NCBI GenBank assembly: GCA_963634825.1
Contig: CAVHCP010000030.1
Span: 1 to 6,094 of the forward strand
Length of the DNA: 6,094 bases
Direction of reading: 5' to 3'
Source: Gallibacter sp963634825
GTDB taxonomy: Bacteria; Bacillota; Clostridia; Peptostreptococcales; Anaerovoracaceae
The translations under genes and the position numbers were made by a program. Numbering within the stretch: the stretch's first letter is position 1; each line of letters begins with the position of its first letter. Positions 5,298 through 6,094 of the stretch are shown here, one piece after another. Below the pieces are notes generated by a model, which had not been told where the DNA came from, made no database searches, and saw only the letters and a program-made list of their open reading frames with translations.

Positions 5298-6094
5298 ATG
5301 CTTGATATTTTAATAATAGGTAGCGGTCCTGCGGGCATCTCGGCAGGCATCTACGCAAGGCGAGCAGGAATGAAAGTCGCTATCATCTCTTCTGCGGACA
5401 GCGCTCTTCTAAAAGCGGATAAAATAGAAAATTATTATGGCTTTGAAGACGGCATATCAGGTAGCGCCCTTTACGAAAATGGTATCAAACAAGCAAAAAA
5501 GCTCGGAATCAAAATCATCAACGCACAGGTTCTCGGATTTAGATATAATGGCTCCTTTGATGTTGATACAAACAGAGGGGCTCTGCAATCTACCGCCCTT
5601 ATAGTGGCAACCGGTTCTGTACACAAGGCTCCCGCAATCGAGGGGCTTGCCGATTTTGAAGGAAAGGGTGTCAGCTACTGCGCAACATGTGACGGATTTT
5701 TTCATCGCAGTAAGCCGGTTGCCGTCATCGGCTCAGGCGAATACGCACTTCACGAAGCGGTGGAGCTTTCAAGCCTCGCAGACACAGTAACAATTTTGAC
5801 AAATGGCAAGGCTCCGTCATTTGAGCTGCCAATAGATATAACAAATATATCTGTAAATACAAAAGAAATCGCCCGCATCGCAGGCGAAACGCTCGTTTCT
5901 GAAGTTATCTTTAAGTCAGGCGATAAGTTGCCCGTTTCCGGTATTTTTGTAGCTGTTGGTATAGCCGGCAGTACAGATTTTGCACGAAGCATAGGCGCTA
6001 TCGTAACAGACAATAAGCTCGCTGTCGACGAGCAAATGGCAACAAACATCCCCGGACTGTTTGCCGCCGGCGACTGCACAAAAGGCATCAACCA
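5298..6094 (+). CDS. Thioredoxin-reductase-like FAD flavoprotein lacking the NADPH HRRxxxR motif (3' end cut by window)
   Basis: The first 265 codons of a low-molecular-weight thioredoxin reductase family protein are present; no stop is reached. It has the N-terminal FAD dinucleotide fold GSGPAG (8-13), ATGS (104-107), the redox-active CATC (C128 and C131) in YCATCDGFF, a second nucleotide fold GSGEYA (145-150), and the C-terminal FAD motif GLFAAGD (253-259). The usual HRRxxxR, which grips the 2'-phosphate of NADPH after strand VTIL (164-167), is replaced by TNGKAPS. The stretch from CATC to the last FAD motif is about 19 residues shorter than in E. coli TrxB. It probably reduces a thioredoxin-like partner, but the donor could be NADH or ferredoxin. 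The ATG follows AAAGGAGGT at 5285-5293. It is divergent from the met-thr operon. Membership of the family is firm, but true TrxB function is less certain. Confidence 0.88.
   Translation, partial: MLDILIIGSGPAGISAGIYARRAGMKVAIISSADSALLKADKIENYYGFEDGISGSALYENGIKQAKKLGIKIINAQVLGFRYNGSFDVDTNRGALQSTALIVATGSVHKAPAIEGLADFEGKGVSYCATCDGFFHRSKPVAVIGSGEYALHEAVELSSLADTVTILTNGKAPSFELPIDITNISVNTKEIARIAGETLVSEVIFKSGDKLPVSGIFVAVGIAGSTDFARSIGAIVTDNKLAVDEQMATNIPGLFAAGDCTKGIN

Noticed and set aside
5457..6091. Minus-strand open frames opposite the flavoprotein gene
   Set aside because: They are antisense to a clearly conserved coding sequence with FAD and CATC motifs, so they are shadows.
1..6094. CRISPR array, transposase, phage or defence system
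   Set aside because: Nearly the whole window is accounted for by five conserved metabolic, protease or redox genes and one tRNA. No spacer-repeat pattern or mobile-element protein is present.

Overview
The window looks like chromosomal DNA from a low- to mid-GC Clostridia-type Firmicute, plausibly Lachnospiraceae. This rests on strong AGGAGG-type ribosome binding sites, frequent ATA codons, extended -10 promoters, a MetA-type homoserine acyltransferase paired with a MetY sulfhydrylase, and a short thioredoxin-reductase-like flavoprotein. No species can be named from the sequence alone.

Layout. Positions 11-98 (minus strand) encode a complete tRNA-Ser(GGA) with CCA. Just upstream of its 5' end, 105-190 is a GC-rich, densely self-complementary element: an outer 10-bp inverted repeat encloses a long hairpin and a perfect 16-bp palindrome. 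Next come four minus-strand genes, listed here in the order they are transcribed: metY (O-acetylhomoserine sulfhydrylase, start at 5109), metA (homoserine O-acyltransferase), a membrane-anchored S41/CtpA-type protease, and thrC (threonine synthase). Gaps between them are 28, 23 and 12 bp, so they are very likely one operon. Positions 5110-5297 form a divergent intergenic region with a promoter candidate facing each way, three copies of an AAATCA(A)TAC motif spaced exactly 34 bp apart, and an AATCAT-N6-ATGATT inverted repeat. On the plus strand from 5298, a thioredoxin-reductase-like flavoprotein runs off the right edge.

How the genes fit together. MetA and MetY convert homoserine to homocysteine through an acylated intermediate. 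Glu111 in MetA predicts that the acyl group is acetyl, which is what MetY uses. ThrC takes the competing branch from O-phosphohomoserine to threonine. The operon therefore carries both outlets of the homoserine node, with an apparently unrelated processing protease inserted between them. The divergent flavoprotein keeps the CxxC redox centre and the FAD motifs but lacks the HRRxxxR signature for NADPH, so its electron donor may not be NADPH.

Most of the window is ordinary housekeeping sequence. The parts worth a second look are the nested palindromic element at 105-190, the 34-bp-spaced repeats in the divergent promoter region, and the atypical thioredoxin reductase. I found no CRISPR array, transposase, phage gene or defence system.
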